Source: Apibacter raozihei (GTDB taxonomy: Bacteria > Bacteroidota > Bacteroidia > Flavobacteriales > Weeksellaceae). From it: a DNA stretch of 64,000 nucleotides. Made by a program: the position numbers and the translations under genes. The DNA lies in NCBI RefSeq assembly GCF_004014855.1, contig NZ_CP034930.1, forward strand, positions 558,001 through 622,000, read 5' to 3'. The notes beneath the pieces were generated by a model. It did no database searches, had not been told where the DNA came from, and saw nothing but the letters and a program-made list of their open reading frames with translations. Of the stretch, positions 1 to 7,869 are shown one piece after another. The stretch's first letter is position 1, and each line of letters opens with the position of its first letter.

Positions 1-189
1 TTCATAATATTTTTATACACAAAAATCAAATAATATTTCTTTAGGCTTTTCTTAGCATCATACTCACTTTTACACGTGATATAATTATTTTTTGTTATAT
101 CTGATATTTTTATATTGCACCATACTGCATAAAAATTTCTTATATAAACGCTAAATCCTACCTTCTGGCTTTAAATATAAATTTGACAT
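1..189 (-). pseudogene. Frameshifted small ORF running off the left edge
   Basis: An ATG at 187-189 opens MSNLYLKPEGRI and then meets TAG. The next frame is open from there to base 1 and reads FSVYIRNFYAVWCNIKISDI, followed by a Lys/Tyr-rich stretch. One indel near 150-160 would join the two. The product is not recognised. Its size and place at the end of the cassette array suggest a decayed immunity gene, which is inference. The other end lies outside the window. Confidence 0.4.
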
Positions 190-236
190 TTATAGTGGTT
201 ATATAAATAAAATGAATATTAAACAATAAATGTAAA

Positions 237-530
237 TTACTTAAAGTAAAAGAACTCATCTAAAAAATTATGCTGATTATCTAAATAAATTGAATAATAC
301 CCGATTATCCTAGTGCTTAAATTAATATTAATCTTAATGTGGATAGATGGTGTGGGAATTATAGTATGATAAATAACTTTGCTAATCTGAATTACTTCGT
401 ATGTTAAATCTCCAGGGGTTGCTTGATAAAAGGATAATAACTCTTCCTGCACAGATTCTTCGTGTAAAATTAGTTCTAAATAAATTTTACTGATATTAAA
501 TAACTCTCTTTTATCTTGTTCATTAATCAT
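237..530 (-). CDS. Hypothetical small protein, candidate orphan immunity protein
   Basis: An open frame of 97 codons from the ATG at 528-530; a TTG at 546-548 would add six residues. The product is acidic at the N-terminus and rich in Ile and Tyr (MINEQDKRELFNISKIYLEL at the start), with no signal peptide or membrane segment. I do not recognise the family. It lies on the same strand as other short, unrelated, AT-rich genes in the toxin-cassette array, which is typical of orphan immunity genes kept after their toxin is lost. The role is inferred from context only. Confidence 0.5.
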   Translation of the reverse strand: MINEQDKRELFNISKIYLELILHEESVQEELLSFYQATPGDLTYEVIQISKVIYHTIIPTPSIHIKININLSTRIIGYYSIYLDNQHNFLDEFFYFK

Positions 531-712
531 TTTTAATTTAATATTCAACCAAGCGCATCTTTTTTAAATGCAAATGATCTGGGTGTTATATTGACGAAAA
601 TTATTTTTTTAAACTGTAAATATTAAATATGGAATAAATAAAATATAAAAAGATATTGATATTCACTTATTAAAAATAATATTATTTATACTAATGCAAG
701 ATTAATTATCAA

Positions 713-970
713 TTAGCTTTTGAAAATATTTCCAAATTGCTCTTCTTTATTCCAGCTCTTAGGCTTTTCTTTCGAATTGAACCATTCAAAACCCTCATTC
801 ATCCATTTATCCCTATATTCATTGATTGATTCTACCGTATAATCTTCGTTTCCAAATTCTACTCCACAACAGGGACAAATTTCATATGTAGGGCTATCAC
901 CATTTTCACCCCACGGAAAATCTTCTATATACAATCCACAAACTTTACAATTATGATTAATACTACTCAT
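713..970 (-). CDS. CPCC-type cysteine-rich small protein
   Basis: 85 residues, starting at the ATG at 968-970. Cysteines at C8, C11, C32, C34 and C35 form a CxxC...CPCC pattern, with the motif YEICPCCGVEFG near residues 29-40 and a tail rich in Trp, Glu and Lys. This matches the cysteine-rich CPCC family, small proteins with a putative zinc knuckle that are often found beside polymorphic toxin genes. No cognate tip remains next to it, so it may be an orphan immunity or accessory protein. Family assignment is fairly secure; function is not known. Confidence 0.7.
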   Translation of the reverse strand: MSSINHNCKVCGLYIEDFPWGENGDSPTYEICPCCGVEFGNEDYTVESINEYRDKWMNEGFEWFNSKEKPKSWNKEEQFGNIFKS

Positions 971-1026
971 TTCAATATAAACTTCACATATAAACTAAGA
1001 ATTCAAACTAAAACTCTAGTGCTATT

Positions 1027-1229
1027 ACTTTTGCAACACTTATAACTATTTCGGATTATGAGGACTTAGGTTATTCCGTCAAATCCTTATCTAAAATTAC
1101 TCATATTGCTTTATTTACGAAAACATTTTTTCAAAGCTAAACCGAATATAACAAAAAAATAGTAATTCCTCTTCCGCTTTATCCCTAAAGATAAAATTGA
1201 ATTGTTGGATTTATTGATCAGGCAATCTT
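1027..1229 (+). pseudogene. Array small gene, copy 1 (strongly decayed)
   Basis: The frame reads ISDYEDLGYSVKSLSKIT, then decays with several stops. It matches residues 28-45 of the intact 91-residue copies at 7479 and 11285. The 3' end, with the remnant of LDLLN at about 1201-1216, is still traceable. It is the leftmost and most eroded of nine copies. Confidence 0.6.
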
Positions 1230-1303
1230 AAAAAACTAAAAAACATGCTTGATGATAAGGGTTTAGATAAGTCAATAACTAATTAAAAATTATCAAGCTA
1301 AAT

Positions 1304-1714
1304 TTATATACTATTAGTATAAAACCACAAATCCTCTATTGAAAAACATTTACTATCAAATCCATAGTCTAAATAATCTTTCAGCAGATTATAATCTACT
1401 TTAAATTCTTTCTTTTGTAAACTCTTAATTCCCACAATAGTAATTTGGCTACTATCTAATAAAGTAAGTATATCAGCGATATATTCATTTAGCACAAATA
1501 ATAAGGGATAATTAATCCACATATATCCTATTGTTTTATCTTCCAAATTTATAATAGCCCAATTTTCCTCATTAAGCCAAAATGAAATAGTATATTTATT
1601 TAATTGTAATAAATTAACTGCATCAAAAAACATATCATGTTTCCAATATAAATTGCTATTAATAGCATCAAGGAAATACTTAGTAAGATCTTTCATATTC
1701 TTTAGCTTGATCAT
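1304..1714 (-). CDS. Hypothetical protein, candidate immunity protein
   Basis: 136 residues starting MIKLKNMKDLTKYF; a second ATG at codon 7 is an alternative start. It is rich in Leu, Ile, Asn and Trp, with a central hydrophobic stretch (residues about 66-88) too interrupted to be a clear membrane helix. No family is recognised. It lies between decayed copies 1 and 2 of the array small gene, in the position that immunity genes hold in the intact cassettes further right. No toxin tip is left beside it. Confidence 0.5.
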   Translation of the reverse strand: MIKLKNMKDLTKYFLDAINSNLYWKHDMFFDAVNLLQLNKYTISFWLNEENWAIINLEDKTIGYMWINYPLLFVLNEYIADILTLLDSSQITIVGIKSLQKKEFKVDYNLLKDYLDYGFDSKCFSIEDLWFYTNSI

Positions 1715-2114
1715 CGAATCTAAATTGAAACATTATGCTATAATGCTACACTTAACATACGCTACTGTTATTTTAATTGACAGTCTATTTCATAAGGCCT
1801 CTACAAAAGTATATATAAATATATTTATTATCATTATATAATTTATTTTCTTATTAAACAATGTTATATTTAACATATTTTATTATATATAAATCAATAT
1901 ACCAAAAAATTAATATAAATAAATTTTGGAGATATTATACATCGTATTTTATTATTATCTATAACTAAAGGCAATAATTGTTTCAATCAACTTTTTTCAT
2001 TAAAAAATGCTTTTTTTCAGATTTAACCTAATTTACAAGTTCTGGATTCATTTTGCTAAATAGAATTCGTTATCAGCGACTTGCCTATTTCTTAATCTTA
2101 ACTATTTTTTTTAC
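1715..2114. other. Gene-free stretch with a decayed inter-cassette spacer
   Basis: No open frame is convincing. From about 1979 the sequence resembles the conserved spacer of the array: TTTCAATCAACTTTTT at 1979-1994, and TATCAGCGACTTGCCTATTT at about 2071-2090. The promoter segment between them is lost. The part left of 1979 is AT-rich and shows nothing I recognise. Confidence 0.5.
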
Positions 2115-2375
2115 TATAACGCCTTCATACTAAAACCAAACCTTAAAGAATCTTTAGTCTCTCTTGAAAAACTAAAATCCATTCCCGACTACGAGAGCTT
2201 AGGTTTTACCCTCAAATCCCTTTGTAAAATTACACAGACCGCTTTATTAGCCGACCTCTCGTTCCCTAATTACACGGAACACAACCAATGGGACATTTAC
2301 AATATCTTCCAACTCATGCGCTCACTAATTCCTAAAGACGAGCTAGAGTTGCTGGATCTGTTGAATAAGGAGTAA
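2115..2375 (+). pseudogene. Array small gene, copy 2 (start codon lost)
   Basis: The body is intact from KLKSIPDYESLGFTLKSL to LDLLNKE and the TAA at 2373-2375. The place of the ATG reads ATA, with a shift in the first codons. The frame stays open upstream (LKPNLKESLVSLE) but has no start codon. Compared with the intact copies, only the N-terminal 15 or so residues are affected, so this copy is probably not translated. Confidence 0.7.
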
Positions 2376-2407
2376 CAAAAAATCGGCAACTTTTTAAAGT
2401 TGCCGAT
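2376..2407 (-). terminator. Hairpin terminator of the 2413 immunity gene
   Basis: A perfect 12-bp stem (ATCGGCAACTTT with a TT loop) is followed on the minus strand by six T. It lies between the convergent ends of small-gene copy 2 and the gene at 2413-2826. Confidence 0.7.
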
Positions 2408-2412
2408 TGGTA

Positions 2413-2826
2413 TTATAATTCACTTATATCTATAGGTTCACATTTTAATCCTAGTTTTAATTTATTGTCTTTATAATATTCTTTGACAAATTCATCTCTT
2501 TGTTTATATCCATAATACCTAATTTTATAATCACTCATTATAATTTTTAATTCTTTATTATAATCATTTGAAATAATATAATCATAATTTGAATTTTTAT
2601 CTATAATAATAGTAATTGCATTCATATTACTAGTTTTTATATAATTATCTTTAGGTATAAACCAACTCCTATATTTACCTGGAATTAAATAACAACCTCC
2701 TGATGTCTTCCATACAGTAACATACTTATCTGATATCTGATAATACTCTCTTTTTTGTACTAAATACAATAAAAAACACCCTATAAAAATAAAGAATAAA
2801 ATTAAAAATTTTATTACATTTTTCAT
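2413..2826 (-). CDS. Membrane-anchored hypothetical protein, candidate immunity protein
   Basis: 137 residues. One N-terminal hydrophobic helix (residues 5-22, VIKFLILFFIFIGCFLLYLV) is followed by a soluble domain with YVTVWKTSGGCYLIPGKY near residues 36-53 and a Lys/Tyr-rich C-terminus. The topology fits a periplasm-facing anchored protein. No family is recognised. A broken paralogue lies directly upstream at 2830-3065, so this locus once held a tandem pair. Position behind a degraded RHS tip (3074-3246) supports an immunity role by analogy; no toxin domain remains between them. Confidence 0.6.
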   Translation of the reverse strand: MKNVIKFLILFFIFIGCFLLYLVQKREYYQISDKYVTVWKTSGGCYLIPGKYRSWFIPKDNYIKTSNMNAITIIIDKNSNYDYIISNDYNKELKIIMSDYKIRYYGYKQRDEFVKEYYKDNKLKLGLKCEPIDISEL

Positions 2827-2829
2827 AAT

Positions 2830-3065
2830 TATTTAATTAAAATTTATTTAAACCAAAAGATATAGGTCGTTTCATCTGACTTTCCCGAATCTCTCTAACC
2901 GCCTCCTAATATGTTTTCACTCCTACAGTATGTTCTCTATTTGTTGTCAATACATAATTATTCTCTGGAGGAAAGAAACTATTATATTTTCAAGGAATTA
3001 TATTTACTCCTTTATCAGTTCTCCATAAAGTAATAAACTTATTTTCTGACAACAGTATCCGTAAG
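2830..3065 (-). pseudogene. Broken paralogue of the 2413-2826 gene
   Basis: One minus-strand frame reads LLSENKFITLWRTDKGVNII, then a stop, then KYNSFFPPENNYVLTTN, further residues, another stop and a tail. It lines up with ISDKYVTVWKTSGGCYLIPG and KYRSWFIPKDNYIKTSN of the neighbouring intact gene. Two in-frame stops and a missing N-terminus make it a pseudogene. It is a decayed duplicate of the immunity candidate. Confidence 0.6.
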
Positions 3066-3073
3066 AATTTAAG

Positions 3074-3246
3074 TTAAACTAGTTATAAACTCCTCCTTTA
3101 TGCTGACCATCGATATAATGCTCAACTTCCATAATCGGATTGTAACCACTTAATGGATCGGTATATAACCACACACTCTCTCTCTCTTATTATAGTATCT
3201 TGCACCGTAATAGTAAAGACCTGTTTCCTCATCCAACTCCTTACCC
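3074..3246 (-). pseudogene. Orphan RHS tip remnant, frameshifted in a CT run
   Basis: The start reads ELDEETGLYYYGARYYN, matching the RHS core of the full-length gene. Then a (CT)6 run at about 3174-3186 adds two bases relative to the sister tips and shifts the frame. In the other frame YTDPLSGYNPIMEVEHYIDG and QHKGGVYN follow, ending in TAG. No toxin domain remains: the immunity pseudogene at 2830-3065 follows at once. Confidence 0.75.
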
Positions 3247-3471
3247 TTACATAAGAAAAGATTTTTTCCTTTGGGTATTATTTCTTTCTAAAAAACTCTT
3301 ACTCCAGTTCAAACATCCATACAAGGCTACACTAAACTATTTCAATCAACTTTTTACCTGCCAAAGATACTATTTAAAGCTAAAATTTGAATAAAAGTCC
3401 TGAGACCTTTCTACACTGTAAAATTTATTTGCAGCGACCTGCCTTTTTATTTAACTTAATCCCTTTTTACT
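3247..3471. repeat. Inter-cassette spacer, copy A
   Basis: This spacer is shared with those at 5283, 7242, 9330, 11048 and 13393. Landmarks are CTAAAAAACTCTTACTCC, TTTCAATCAACTTTTTACC, the minus-strand -7 box TATCTTTG at 3362-3369, AAAGTCCTGAGAC and GCAGCGACCTGCCTTTTTAT just before the small gene. The -33 position reads TTCA, a weak match to TTTG. Confidence 0.75.
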
Positions 3472-3744
3472 ATGCAAACACAAAACAAGTCATCCAATGA
3501 AAAACTAAATCCTAAAGATTTCATAGTTACTTTACAAAAACTTAAAACCATCTCAGATTATCAAAACCTTGGATTTACTCTTAAATCCCTCTGTAAAATT
3601 ACTTAAACTACTCAGCTATCACACCTTTCTTTCCCCAATTACATAAAACACACTCAATGGGACATTTACAATATCTCTGCGCTTGTTCGTTCTCTTATCC
3701 CTAAGGATGAACTGAAGCTACTGAATTTATTGAATAAAGAGTAA
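3472..3744 (+). pseudogene. Array small gene, copy 3 (in-frame stop)
   Basis: It opens with ATG at 3472 (MQTQNKSSNEKLNPKDFIVT) and stays in frame to the TAA at 3742-3744, except for a single TAA at codon 45 (3604-3606), where intact copies have CAA. Everything after the stop is well conserved (HTQWDIYNI, SLIPKDEL). Copy 7 has a stop at the equivalent codon. Confidence 0.75.
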
Positions 3745-3768
3745 AAAAAACGACCGATATGTATCGGG
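3743..3768 (-). terminator. Weak hairpin with T8 on the minus strand
   Basis: The stem CCGATA/TATCGG with a two-base loop is followed on the minus strand by eight T. It sits between small-gene copy 3 and the convergent gene ending at 3819. The short stem makes it a modest candidate. Confidence 0.4.
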
Positions 3769-3818
3769 TTTGTTCTTGTTAATATTTACTGAATATTTGT
3801 ATCTATTTTTAGAGCAGT

Positions 3819-4223
3819 CTAATTTGCGAGAGGGAGATTCTCCCATTGTTTAATTAAACAATTATTGCATTCTTTTTTTCTTAAATAATATTCTTTTTGT
3901 TCTATCTTGTTTCTAATATATTTATGATTTCGATCTTGAAACAATTTTATATGACTATATTTTGATAAACTATCTGTTGATCTTGATTTAACATATAGGT
4001 TTAATGAATCAAAAAATAATTCCTGGCATTGTCTATCAATATAAGTATAGACACCGTCACCCTCTTTTAAGACTAAATCATATTCATTCTGATTCAAATT
4101 TATAATTTTAAAATCTTGAACTAAAGCTTCCTCCTTCATTTTTTCATCAACTCCCCAACAAGATTTACAACACAACAATAGTAATACCAATAATAATGTA
4201 TTTATTTTAGTTTTTGTGTCCAT
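3819..4223 (-). CDS. Putative lipoprotein, candidate immunity protein
   Basis: 134 residues from the ATG at 4221-4223. A signal sequence with a Leu-rich core (residues 9-17, TLLLVLLLL) leads to a cysteine cluster (CCKSC at 18-22), so a lipoprotein signal is likely. The mature part is charged, rich in Lys, Asn and Asp, with a CNNC pair near the end. I recognise no family. It is on the same strand and in the same slot as other immunity candidates, but its tip is gone. A periplasmic or outer-membrane lipoprotein would suit protection against a toxin that acts in the envelope; this is inference. Confidence 0.55.
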   Translation of the reverse strand: MDTKTKINTLLLVLLLLCCKSCWGVDEKMKEEALVQDFKIINLNQNEYDLVLKEGDGVYTYIDRQCQELFFDSLNLYVKSRSTDSLSKYSHIKLFQDRNHKYIRNKIEQKEYYLRKKECNNCLIKQWENLPLAN

Positions 4224-4439
4224 ATGAATTTATAGTATTGATGAGACGTAACTTCTTATTTTTTTTAATATTTGATACTGAGAATAAATTGTTATCTGAT
4301 AACCATTTTATTATTTTAAATTATATAAAACCAATGGTAACCGTTTCATCGTCATCATTTACCTCATTGAAAAATCAAAAGAGCTAATTATATGTACTGG
4401 TGAAAAAAATTCTACTTATCTATAGGTTTCATCAAATTA
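4224..4439. other. Intergenic stretch with nothing recognised
   Basis: AT-rich, with stops in all frames. It may hold the remains of an older cassette between the 3819 gene and the decayed small gene at 4440, but no tip, spacer landmark or toxin sequence can be traced. Confidence 0.4.
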
Positions 4440-4621
4440 TTATACGTATATTCCTAAAGACTCCTATCCTTAAATCCCGCTGTAAATTTCACAAAAATGT
4501 ACTACTAAATAAAATTTTATTCCCCAACTACACTAAAGACACTTATTGAAACATTTGCAACATTCATTCAATTATTTCTATATATAAACTGGAATTCTTG
4601 GATTTACTTAATAAAGAATAG
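4440..4621 (+). pseudogene. Array small gene, copy 4 (strongly decayed)
   Basis: The nucleotide sequence still follows the intact copies (CCTTAAATCCC, TCCCCAACTACACTAAAGAC, GGATTTACTTAATAAAGAATA) but with many substitutions, indels and stops. No translatable frame remains. Confidence 0.6.
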
Positions 4622-4688
4622 TAAAACAAAAAAAACAGCTATGAAACGGGGCTTTTATTTACAATTGAATATTTTATTTATACTTAAA

Positions 4689-5198
4689 CTAATCATTTAA
4701 CAAACGTTTATCTAATATTATCTGCGATATGGAATCAAAGATCTTATTTGCCCGACCCCGCATTTTATATTCAGCCGCTTGAAGTGTATCTTTTCCAATA
4801 TAGCCCATAAAAGCTTTGACTTTATAACTCTTATTATCTGCCATTTCCGTAGAAACTGATACTCCATCAAAATTAAAAACGGAATCATTTTTTGTAAACA
4901 ATTTATTATATCGTAAATACCCTACATTTGGCACTTCCAACTTTATCCCATCACAAATCCTATAATGTTCAACATAATAACCATCATTGTCAAATTTATT
5001 TCTCACAAAAAGAATTCCGTTAGACGGTATTGTAAAACTATTCCTTCCATTAACCGATGGAATATCCACTCCATCTTCAACATTAAAAAAAACTACAAAA
5101 GGCCCTTCAAAACCACATGGAACAACATATTCTTTCACCTCCATATTCTTGCAAAAACTCATACTTAAACAAAGTATTAAAAATAATATTTTTTTCAT
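4689..5198 (-). CDS. Lipoprotein resembling DUF6843, candidate immunity protein
   Basis: 169 residues. The signal peptide MKKILFLILCLSMSFC ends in a lipobox cysteine at position 16. The mature protein starts near VVPCGFEGPFVVFFN, followed by IPSNGILFVRNKF around residues 58-70. A glycine/phenylalanine-rich strand followed by IPxNGIL recalls the DUF6843 family of small Bacteroidota lipoproteins; I give this as a resemblance, not an assignment. It lies in the array where an immunity gene would be. The tip normally found upstream is absent, because spacer sequence begins directly at about 5283. Confidence 0.6.
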   Translation of the reverse strand: MKKILFLILCLSMSFCKNMEVKEYVVPCGFEGPFVVFFNVEDGVDIPSVNGRNSFTIPSNGILFVRNKFDNDGYYVEHYRICDGIKLEVPNVGYLRYNKLFTKNDSVFNFDGVSVSTEMADNKSYKVKAFMGYIGKDTLQAAEYKMRGRANKIFDSISQIILDKRLLND

Positions 5199-5282
5199 AA
5201 AATTAATGTTGATTAATTTGTAATAGTTTGTTATTTAAATTTCGATCATTAACCTATATTGAAAAATAAAGAATATACAAAC

Positions 5283-5482
5283 TGCTATTACATTTTTCTA
5301 AAAAACTCTTACTCCTGTAAATATATTTAAAGACAGCAACAGTAAACTATTTCTATCAACTCTTTTACCTGCCAAAGATACTATTTAAAGCTAAAATTTG
5401 AATAAAAGTCCTGAGACCTTTCTACACTGTAAAATTTATTTGGAGCGACCTGCCTTTTTATTTGACTTGATCCCTTTTTACT
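5283..5482. repeat. Inter-cassette spacer, copy B, without its tip
   Basis: The conserved spacer starts at its CTAAAAAACTCTTACTCC landmark and runs to small-gene copy 5. The minus-strand -7 box TATCTTTG lies at 5373-5380 and the -33 reads TTCA. The RHS tip that should lie to its left is missing, so the promoter faces the gene at 4689-5198 directly, about 175 bases away. Confidence 0.7.
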
Positions 5483-5760
5483 ATGACAACAAAAAAGTCG
5501 ATGCTTCAAACCAAATATTTAACCCTAAAGACTTCTTAGTTACTTTACAAAAACTTAAAAACATCTCAGATTATCAAAACCTTGGCTTTACTCTTAAATC
5601 CCTCTGTAAAATTACGCAGACCACTTTATTAGCCGACCTCTCTTTTCCAAATTACACGGAACACAACCAATGGGACATTTACAACATCCTGCAACTTATT
5701 TGCTCGCTTATTCCTAAAGATGAACTGGAGTTGTTGGATTTGCTGAATAAAGAGCCGTAA
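5483..5760 (+). pseudogene. Array small gene, copy 5 (N-terminal frameshift)
   Basis: The ATG at 5483 opens MTTKKSMLQTKYL and soon stops. Two extra bases relative to the intact copies put the body (NPKDFLVTLQKLKNISDYQN to LDLLNKEP) in another frame. That frame happens to stay open through the spacer to a TTG at 5398, giving a 120-codon frame, but its first part is spacer read through and not homologous protein. Damage is limited to the first 15 codons. Confidence 0.65.
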
Positions 5761-5764
5761 AAGA

Positions 5765-5800
5765 AAGAACCCCGCTAAGTGCGGGGTTCTTGGTTTTTTA
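5765..5800 (+). terminator. Strong terminator after small-gene copy 5
   Basis: The 11-bp perfect stem AAGAACCCCGC/GCGGGGTTCTT with a TAAGT loop is followed by GG and six T on the plus strand. Confidence 0.8.
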
Positions 5801-5848
5801 TTTAATTAAGAATTTTATTAATTAAATTATGCTAACTCAAATTTTAAT

Positions 5849-6436
5849 CTAGAAGAAATCTTTTAACATTTTAAATGATTCCTCTCGTTTCTTAATAGGG
5901 TCTCTATTATATATTCCATAAGTAATACCAAAATATTCTTTTTGATAATATTCCCCTTTTTTAGCAATGAAGTTATTAGGTAGTCTAATTATATAAGTAT
6001 TATAATCTTTAACATTTTCGTTATAAATATCTTTTAATTTATTTAATTCTTCTGTATTAATTTTTATTCTTTTCGATACCTTTAACGAGTCTATATTTTC
6101 ATGCTTTAATAACTTCAAATACTCTCTATTAACTTCGTACTCACCAAAAACAAAACTTAGAGAACAACTATCATTTTTTAATTGCTTCACTTGTTTTATT
6201 ACTAACAATAAACTATCTGCACTTATATTACTTTTATCATATGTGTTTACAATACTATATAATATAGCAATCCTTTTATTTCTAAGCTCGTAAAATTTAC
6301 TCCAGCTATCTTCTACATTAATCAATTTCTCCTTCATATTAGATTCGATGTTGTTAATGTACATCCTCGTAAAAAATATAACAAAAAGAAAAATTACACC
6401 TAGTCCTATACCTAAGTAAACTAATATTTTTTTCAT
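5849..6436 (-). CDS. LemA-like membrane protein, candidate immunity protein
   Basis: 195 residues from the ATG at 6434-6436, four bases after the stop of the toxin tip. A longer frame to 6478 would overlap the toxin and is less likely. There is one N-terminal membrane helix (residues about 5-22, LVYLGIGLGVIFLFVIFF), then a helical domain with NVEDSWSKFYELRNKRIAIL and, near the end, YNTYIIRLPNNFIAKKGEYY followed by QKEYF. These two blocks match the start and the conserved tail of the LemA family (NxxV...S...LxxR...YN..I..P.NxIA...G....YF). LemA proteins are helical-bundle membrane proteins of unclear role. Its tight coupling to the 6441 tip suggests the cognate immunity protein. Confidence 0.65.
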   Translation of the reverse strand: MKKILVYLGIGLGVIFLFVIFFTRMYINNIESNMKEKLINVEDSWSKFYELRNKRIAILYSIVNTYDKSNISADSLLLVIKQVKQLKNDSCSLSFVFGEYEVNREYLKLLKHENIDSLKVSKRIKINTEELNKLKDIYNENVKDYNTYIIRLPNNFIAKKGEYYQKEYFGITYGIYNRDPIKKREESFKMLKDFF

Positions 6437-6440
6437 AAAT

Positions 6441-7241
6441 TTAATTTTGATATTTACCACTAGAGCCTGCTCCTCCAAATGTACTATCTTTAGGTTTATT
6501 ATCTAACTTATTATCATAAGTTTTCTTATCAAGTTTCTTAACAGTTTCTTCTATTGTCTTATTTTCTACTTGTAAACCTATAGTCTTTACACCTAACTTA
6601 GCTACAGTAATATAGATATACCTATCTAATTTCTTTTGCTTCTTATCTGATTTATCTAGCACCATCTTTTTAGACTTATCTTCAGAATTTATATTTCCTT
6701 CTATTGCTTCTTTTACATCCTTTAATGTACTTATAACCTTACTATAGACTTCATTAGCCTTCTTCATATCATTATCTCCATAAGTATTAACTATTTTCTC
6801 TCTTGCTTTTGTAACCCATTCTCCATATTCTGTAGTCTCAATCAGAACATCCATAGCTATTGAATATGCCATTATTTTATCTTCATTGGCTTGATGCTTT
6901 TTAACTAAATCATTAGCTAATTGTAATTTTTTATTACTCAAATCATTAGCTATTTGTGATTTCTTATTACTAAAACCTTGCTTAATTTTATCCCACTTAT
7001 TTTTAAAGAATTCACTCTGTTTCCCATTCGGATCTACATAAAGCACCGGATTCTGATAACAATATCCATAGGTATTATGGTTAAACGAGTTATATACTCC
7101 TCCGTTATGCTCACCATCAATATAATGTTCAAACTCCATCATAGGATTATAACCGCTTAATGGATCGGTAGATAACCACACAGACTCTCTCGGATTATAG
7201 TATCTCGCTCCGTAATAATAAAGACCTGTTTCCTCACCCAA
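6441..7241 (-). CDS. Orphan RHS tip with Lys-rich helical toxin domain
   Basis: The RHS core (EETGLYYYGARYYNPRES, WLSTDPLSGYNPMMEFEHYI, then NSFNHNTYGYCYQNPVLYVD) covers the first 75 residues. A Lys/Asp-rich, largely helical C-terminal domain of about 190 residues follows and ends GGAGSSGKYQN. No catalytic motif is recognised. There is no ATG: the frame begins as PFECNGKEL, continuing the RHS core, and only a TTG at 7239-7241 could start translation. It is therefore a displaced C-terminal module. The LemA-like immunity candidate follows after four bases. Toxin activity is inferred. Confidence 0.7.
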   Translation of the reverse strand: MGEETGLYYYGARYYNPRESVWLSTDPLSGYNPMMEFEHYIDGEHNGGVYNSFNHNTYGYCYQNPVLYVDPNGKQSEFFKNKWDKIKQGFSNKKSQIANDLSNKKLQLANDLVKKHQANEDKIMAYSIAMDVLIETTEYGEWVTKAREKIVNTYGDNDMKKANEVYSKVISTLKDVKEAIEGNINSEDKSKKMVLDKSDKKQKKLDRYIYITVAKLGVKTIGLQVENKTIEETVKKLDKKTYDNKLDNKPKDSTFGGAGSSGKYQN

Positions 7242-7478
7242 CTCCTTACCGTTACATTCGAAAGGATTTATTCTTTCAGTTTTTACTTTTTTCTAAAAAA
7301 CTCTTTTTACTGTTTGAATAACCAAAAAAGGCTTCAGTAAACTATTTCAATCAACTCTTTTACCTGCCAAAGATACTATTTTAAGCTAAAATTCGAATAA
7401 AAGTCCTGAGACTTTTCTACTTCGTAGAATGGGTTGTCAGCGACCTGCCTATTTTTTAACCCTTAATCCCTTTTTACC
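7242..7478. repeat. Inter-cassette spacer, copy C
   Basis: A complete spacer between the orphan tip at 7241 and small-gene copy 6. The minus-strand -7 box TATCTTTG lies at 7368-7375; 18 bases further upstream (7394-7397) the -33 reads TTCG. It is very close to the spacer at 11048, including CTTTCAGTTTTTAC and AACTCTTTTTACTGTTTGAA. Confidence 0.8.
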
Positions 7479-7754
7479 ATGACAACCCAAAACAAGTCTT
7501 CAAACCAAAAACTTAACCTTAAAGACTTCTTAGTTACTTTACAAAAACTCAAATCCATTCCTGACTACGAAAACTTAGGTTTCACCCTCAAATCCCTCTG
7601 TAAAATTACTCAAACAGCCTTACTGGCGGAAATCTCTTTCCCCAACTACACCGAACACACTCAATGGGACATCTACAACATCCTGCAACTTATCCGCTCC
7701 CTTATCCCTAAAGACGAACTGGAATGGCTGGATTTGCTCAATAAAGAACCTTGA
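7479..7754 (+). CDS. Array small gene, copy 6 (intact, 91 residues)
   Basis: 91 residues, starting MTTQNKSSNQKLNLKDFLVT and ending LDLLNKEP. The protein is soluble and mostly helical by composition. Its most conserved parts are DYENLGFTLKSLCKIT (residues 30-45), SFPNYTEHTQWDIYNI (52-67) and SLIPKDELEWLDLLNKE (72-90). I recognise no family and no DNA-binding or catalytic motif. It runs against the toxin cassettes, converging on the immunity gene to its right. Nine copies occur in the window, at roughly 1-2 kb steps. Only this copy and 11285 are intact. Confidence 0.75.
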   Translation: MTTQNKSSNQKLNLKDFLVTLQKLKSIPDYENLGFTLKSLCKITQTALLAEISFPNYTEHTQWDIYNILQLIRSLIPKDELEWLDLLNKEP

Positions 7755-7793
7755 AAACAAAAAGCGACCGATTAATCGGTCGCTTTCTTTTTA
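7755..7793. terminator. Bidirectional terminator, copy 6 / immunity gene
   Basis: A 26-base perfect palindrome at 7761-7786 (AAAGCGACCGATT and its complement) is flanked by CTTTTT on the plus side and TTTTT on the minus side. It can serve both small-gene copy 6 and the gene ending at 7870. Confidence 0.75.
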
Positions 7794-7869
7794 AATATTT
7801 ACTGTAATATTTGTCTAATATTTTGAGTACTATCTACAACTGCGAGAAGTTTTGTGTATCTTAGTTTAT

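Noticed and set aside
5398-5482. N-terminal extension of small-gene copy 5 from a TTG
   Set aside because: It is spacer sequence read through by chance; the sister copies start at the ATG corresponding to 5483.
7242-7754. Small gene plus spacer as an insertion sequence
   Set aside because: No transposase motif, no terminal inverted repeats and no target duplications were seen. Copies occur only in one fixed place in each cassette.
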